From assembly GCA_028583685.1 (NCBI GenBank), contig JAMXIF010000077.1, positions 9,134,821 through 9,198,820 on the forward strand: a stretch of 64,000 nt of DNA. Direction: 5' to 3'. The position numbers and the translations under genes are program-made. Source of the stretch: Petaurus breviceps papuanus. Lineage: Eukaryota > Chordata > Mammalia > Diprotodontia > Petauridae. Shown here one piece after another: positions 63,895-64,000 of this stretch. Numbering within the stretch: position 1 is the first letter of the stretch; each line of letters begins with the position of its first letter. A model generated the notes under the pieces. That model did not search any database. It saw only the letters and a program-made list of their open reading frames with translations, and was not told where the DNA came from.

Positions 63895-64000
63895 ATGACT
63901 TAAATTCACAAGGTTCTTAAAGTTTATAGACACTTTCCCTATAATATATATCCAAGGTAAGGAGAGAAAAATGTGGCTTAGAGAAATAAGCAATTTGCTC
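63895..64000 (-). repeat. MIR-type SINE, cut by the window edge
   Basis: CTTAAAGTTTATAGACACTT, GGAGAGAAAAATGTGGC, AAGCAATTTGCTC. Confidence 0.6.

Overview
This window looks like intergenic or intronic DNA from a marsupial. The evidence is the repeat content: tRNA-derived CORE-SINEs whose 3' ends match the RTE/BovB type (MAR1-like), a second abundant SINE class ending in a CCAATTGCC-type tail (WSINE-like), a mutated RTE reverse-transcriptase fragment, marsupial-style L1 3' ends, and unusually well preserved L2, MIR-type and CR1/L3-type sequence. No Alu or B1 elements are seen. Family names come from memory of consensus sequences, not from a database search, and the species is not resolved.

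No intact protein-coding gene can be supported. Open frames are short, and almost all lie inside repeats, microsatellites or palindromes. Two decayed host-derived retrocopies are recognisable: a 7SL (SRP) RNA pseudogene at about 3448-3951, split by a later L1 insertion with 15-bp target duplications, and a minus-strand Y-box protein (YBX3-like) processed pseudogene at about 53590-54150, sitting inside an old L2. A degenerate tRNA-Ile-like sequence lies at 23540-23611.

Layout. 1-5400: trinucleotide microsatellite, MIR-type SINEs, 7SL pseudogene plus L1. 5398-6027: minus-strand LTR with a near-perfect 6-bp duplication. 6624-6823: palindromic hAT-type MITE inside a MIR, followed by a 540-bp retroposon. 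8.5-14.5 kb: mainly L2 and SINEs. 14681-16144: minus-strand LTR with a 5-bp duplication, interrupted by a second retrovirus-like element (5' LTR, primer-binding site, start of the internal region) and a 100-N gap. 17.6-18.7 kb: low-repeat DNA that looks like a conserved non-coding candidate. 19-26.3 kb: second 540-bp retroposon, many SINEs, tRNA-like sequence, a solo LTR at 24567-25097, and a long L2. 27-31 kb: CR1/L3 remnants and mostly single-copy DNA. 31.4-36 kb: L2, a second hAT MITE, and a 275-bp unclassified unit present as two close copies plus a diverged third. 37507-37839: Tigger-like MITE. 38-41 kb: L2 carrying SINE insertions. 42-47 kb: mostly single-copy DNA. 47.2-48.8 kb: long LTR containing a head-to-tail SINE dimer. 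49-54 kb: L2, L1, hAT MITE, YBX3 pseudogene. 57.4-58 kb: RTE fragment. 59-64 kb: L2 fragments and a low-repeat block at about 61.2-61.8 kb.

No genes here act together. The main information is the layered insertion record (SINE in LTR, LTR in LTR, L1 in 7SL, MITE in MIR, SINE in L2) and several low-repeat blocks that could be regulatory DNA of a neighbouring gene. I found no support for a new biological system. Coordinates of old repeats are approximate to about 10-30 bp.
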